From the NCBI GenBank assembly GCA_900758495.1, contig CAAERO010000035.1, positions 1 through 8,209 of the forward strand: 8,209 nucleotides of DNA, read 5' to 3'. The notes under the pieces are model-generated. The model saw only the letters and a program-made list of their open reading frames with translations. It made no database searches and had not been told where the DNA came from. The DNA is from Bacilli bacterium (GTDB taxonomy: Bacteria > Bacillota_I > Bacilli_A > RF39 > UBA660). Positions within the stretch are counted from its first letter, which is position 1. Each line of letters begins with the position of its first letter. Positions 7,099 to 8,209 of this stretch are shown piece after piece. The position numbers and the translations under genes are program-made.

Positions 7099-7290
7099 AA
7101 AATAAAAAGATAGCACCTCTTAAGGACAGATATTCCTGTGGTGCCACCTTAATTTATACTCTAAATAACCGTATCGAGGTTGAACGCTTCCTTTGTTAAC
7201 TGGATGTCTTCTATTTTAATTTCTATAAGTATTTACACCAACCATACTCTCTCTAATTAGATTTTAAAATATACTCTTTCCAAAGAAGAT
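7098..7290 (-). promoter_or_regulatory. T-box riboswitch leader of hisS-aspS, specifier GAC (Asp)
   Basis: The leader has all main T-box parts. Stem I is closed by CTTCTTTG (7281-7288) with CAAAGGAAG (7187-7195, one bulged G). The 5' specifier-loop side is GGAAAGAGTA. The tRNA-elbow contacts are AGAGAG (7247-7252) and GGTTGGTG (7236-7243). The 3' specifier-loop side is AGAAGACATCC, with GAC at 7206-7208. The antiterminator is 7122-7150: helix AAGG/CCTT, the bulge TGGCACC, and helix ACAG/CTGT. The bulge bases UGGC would pair with an acceptor end GCCA, which is tRNA-Asp (G73) and not tRNA-His (C73). Uncharged tRNA-Asp should therefore stabilise the antiterminator and turn on hisS-aspS. The element itself is clear; the Asp reading is an inference from two independent contacts. 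Confidence 0.93.
7104..7150 (-). terminator. T-box intrinsic terminator
   Basis: In the minus transcript AAGGTGGCACC (7140-7150) pairs over 11 positions, three of them or fewer G-U, with GGTGCTATCTT (7107-7117), and a U-rich run follows from 7108. The 5' arm is the same segment as the T-box antiterminator, so the two structures exclude each other, as expected for transcriptional attenuation. Confidence 0.88.
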
Positions 7291-7296
7291 AAGCCT

Positions 7297-7325
7297 ATTA
7301 TATAACATTTTTTTGTGCTTAGCAA
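7297..7325 (-). promoter_or_regulatory. Sigma-A type promoter of the hisS-aspS operon
   Basis: On the minus strand TTGCTA (7320-7325) and a perfect TATAAT (7297-7302) are 17 nt apart. Transcription should start near 7290, directly in front of T-box stem I. Its spacing and position make it the clearest promoter in the window. Confidence 0.85.
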
Positions 7326-7350
7326 TTTATTTTTATAATATTATATAAAA

Positions 7351-7686
7351 CTAATCTTCATACATTATTTCAATAAGTGACATATCTTCCCCTAGTTTAT
7401 CTATATAATCGTTTCCTAATTTATTTTTTAGTTTTTCAAATTTCTTAATAAACTCATCAGCTGGCAACAAAAACAAATCAAGGGAAGACAAAACTAAGTC
7501 TTTAGCATAATATACACCATTTTTATCTAAATAGTTAAGTATTTTATATATATTTTCTGCATCCATTTTTGCAATTGTTTCAGTATCAAAATTTTCTTTT
7601 AATATTAGTATATCTAAATCATCTAATCCCATTTTTCTTAACTTCACTCCTATTCTTCTCATTAAAATCAAATTTACTAAAGTCAT
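7351..7686 (-). CDS. Hypothetical protein: likely C-terminal piece of a frameshifted helical-repeat gene
   Basis: This is a 111-codon reading frame that overlaps the 3' end of the upstream frame by 68 nt in the +1 frame. The part after about residue 18 (from MGLDDLDIL) looks like a continuation of the upstream protein: amphipathic helical stretches, with NYLDKNGVYYAKD and LDLFLLPADEF echoing NYLNDNNIP and FLLVAPSQSF there. No good ribosome binding site precedes ATG 7686 or the later ATG codons at 7662 and 7632. The first 18 residues are thus probably out-of-frame sequence and not a real N-terminus. It ends in an acidic EIMYED. I do not recognise the family; the spacing of Leu/Pro motifs faintly recalls mTERF-type helical repeats, but this is weak. 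No convincing terminator follows; only an AT-only hairpin (7331-7350) without a U tract. Confidence 0.6.
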   Translation of the reverse strand: MTLVNLILMRRIGVKLRKMGLDDLDILILKENFDTETIAKMDAENIYKILNYLDKNGVYYAKDLVLSSLDLFLLPADEFIKKFEKLKNKLGNDYIDKLGEDMSLIEIMYED

Positions 7687-8209
7687 ACTTTTTCATTTGT
7701 TCTTTTATATCTATTCCATATCTTTTCTTTAAAGCTGATGGTTGCTTACCAAGATAAGAATTTAGTTTTCCATTTATTATTAAAGGTATATTATTATCAT
7801 TTAAGTAATTTATCAAGGCAAAGCTTTGACTTGGTGCCACTAGTAAAAATGAAGTATTAAGATATTCATCTATTTCATAATACTCAGCTATTTTTATCAA
7901 AACAGGCAATTTATTAATCATTTGTTTTGCTTTTGCTAAAACAGACGAAGTTAAAAGATGTTTAAATCTTATATCACTCCAATATGACATCTGTAGTAAA
8001 ATTGAGATATCTCCTATTTTAGCATTGGCTAAAGTTTGCGATGTAAACAATTCTGGATGTTCTTTATACTCTTCACTTTGAAGTATATCCTTAATATCTT
8101 TTATTTTAGCATGAGCTAAAGTTGTGGAAGTAAATAGCTCTAGATGTTCTTTATACTCTTCACTATGAAGAAGTTCCTTAATGTCTTTTATTTTAGCATG
8201 AGCTAAAGT
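7619..8209 (-). CDS. Hypothetical helical-repeat protein, N-terminus outside window, frameshifted 3' end
   Basis: The frame is open from the window edge to a TGA at 7619-7621, giving 196 visible residues. It does not start at the TTG 8050, since 53 further codons are in frame upstream. It begins with repeats of about 30 residues that start T/V-L-A-(H/N/K)-A-K: two of 29 residues, nearly identical, then two diverged ones of 31. After these come FLLVAPSQSFALINYL and SYLGKQPSALKKRYGID. All segments look helical and soluble, with no signal peptide or membrane segment visible. The last residues after about KFDFNEKNR are followed by stop, while the neighbouring frame carries on a similar protein. 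Removing one A from the A5 run at 7632-7636 would join them into one protein of about 285 visible residues. Function unknown; a protein- or nucleic-acid-binding solenoid is only a guess. Confidence 0.7.
   Translation of the reverse strand, partial: TLAHAKIKDIKELLHSEEYKEHLELFTSTTLAHAKIKDIKDILQSEEYKEHPELFTSQTLANAKIGDISILLQMSYWSDIRFKHLLTSSVLAKAKQMINKLPVLIKIAEYYEIDEYLNTSFLLVAPSQSFALINYLNDNNIPLIINGKLNSYLGKQPSALKKRYGIDIKEQMKKYDFSKFDFNEKNRSEVKKNGIR
7850..8209 (-). repeat. Tandem coding repeats (two of 87 bp, two diverged of 93 bp)
   Basis: Reading the minus strand, units span 8209-8123, 8122-8036, 8035-7943 and 7942-7850. The first two share most of their bases, including a common start ACTTTAGCTCATGCTAAAAT and a shared GAAGAGTATAAAGAACATC. 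The third keeps the start (ACTTTAGCCAATGCTAAAAT) and then diverges; the fourth is recognisable only at protein level. The array continues beyond the right edge, so total copy number is unknown. Confidence 0.85.

Noticed and set aside
7084..7116. Longer hisS start at GTG 7116
   Set aside because: It lies in the 3' arm of the T-box terminator and would translate the AAGGAGGAG site; ATG 7083 fits both the RBS and the family start.
7204..7206. CAU as a His specifier codon in the T-box
   Set aside because: It is two bases off the usual position, and the UGGC bulge does not match the C73 acceptor end of tRNA-His.
7331..7350. Terminator after the helical-repeat gene
   Set aside because: A 7-bp stem of A-T pairs only, with no U tract on the minus strand, is unlikely to terminate efficiently; it may simply reflect the AT-rich spacer.
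7632..7641. Programmed -1 ribosomal frameshift
   Set aside because: Joining the two frames requires +1, and the heptamer is not a standard X-XXY-YYZ site in the reading frame.
7569..7757. 62-codon plus-strand frame
   Set aside because: It is antisense to the helical-repeat gene; its hydrophobic look comes from reading Lys/Asn-rich codons in reverse.

Overview
The window is AT-rich bacterial DNA with strong AGGAGG-type ribosome binding sites, a T-box leader and a hisS-aspS operon. Together these point to a low-GC Firmicute (Bacillota), probably of the Bacilli or Mollicutes-related kind. Species cannot be read from the sequence. Only the collagen-like region at the left edge is clearly richer in G and C, because it is built of Gly and Pro codons.

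Left part, plus strand (1-1574): the 3' end of a collagen-like gene made of 52 uninterrupted Gly-X-Y triplets is followed after 6 nt by a glycosyltransferase family 2 gene with a C-terminal TPR region. The pair looks co-transcribed, and the enzyme is a good candidate for decorating the Thr-rich collagen chain. A hairpin that overlaps the last codons of two converging genes closes this unit and the next one.

Middle part, minus strand, read right to left (7325 to 1575): a sigma-A type promoter and a T-box leader drive hisS and aspS. The specifier codon reads as GAC (Asp) and the acceptor-pairing bulge as UGGC, so the leader appears to sense uncharged tRNA-Asp although hisS is the first gene. 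A weak hairpin and an extended -10 promoter follow aspS. Next come uppP (undecaprenyl-diphosphatase), a ZIP-family metal transporter and a PF06541-type membrane protein, tightly packed with 2 and 14 nt between them. HisRS carries an unusual Cys/His-rich acidic tail.

Right part, minus strand (8209 to 7351): a helical-repeat protein of unknown function whose 5' end lies outside the window. It starts with two near-identical 87-bp repeats and is split into two overlapping frames by what looks like a one-base indel in a short A run. I see no CRISPR array, insertion sequence, tRNA or rRNA. The best leads are the collagen/glycosyltransferase pair, the Cys-rich HisRS tail, the Asp-reading T-box and the broken repeat protein.
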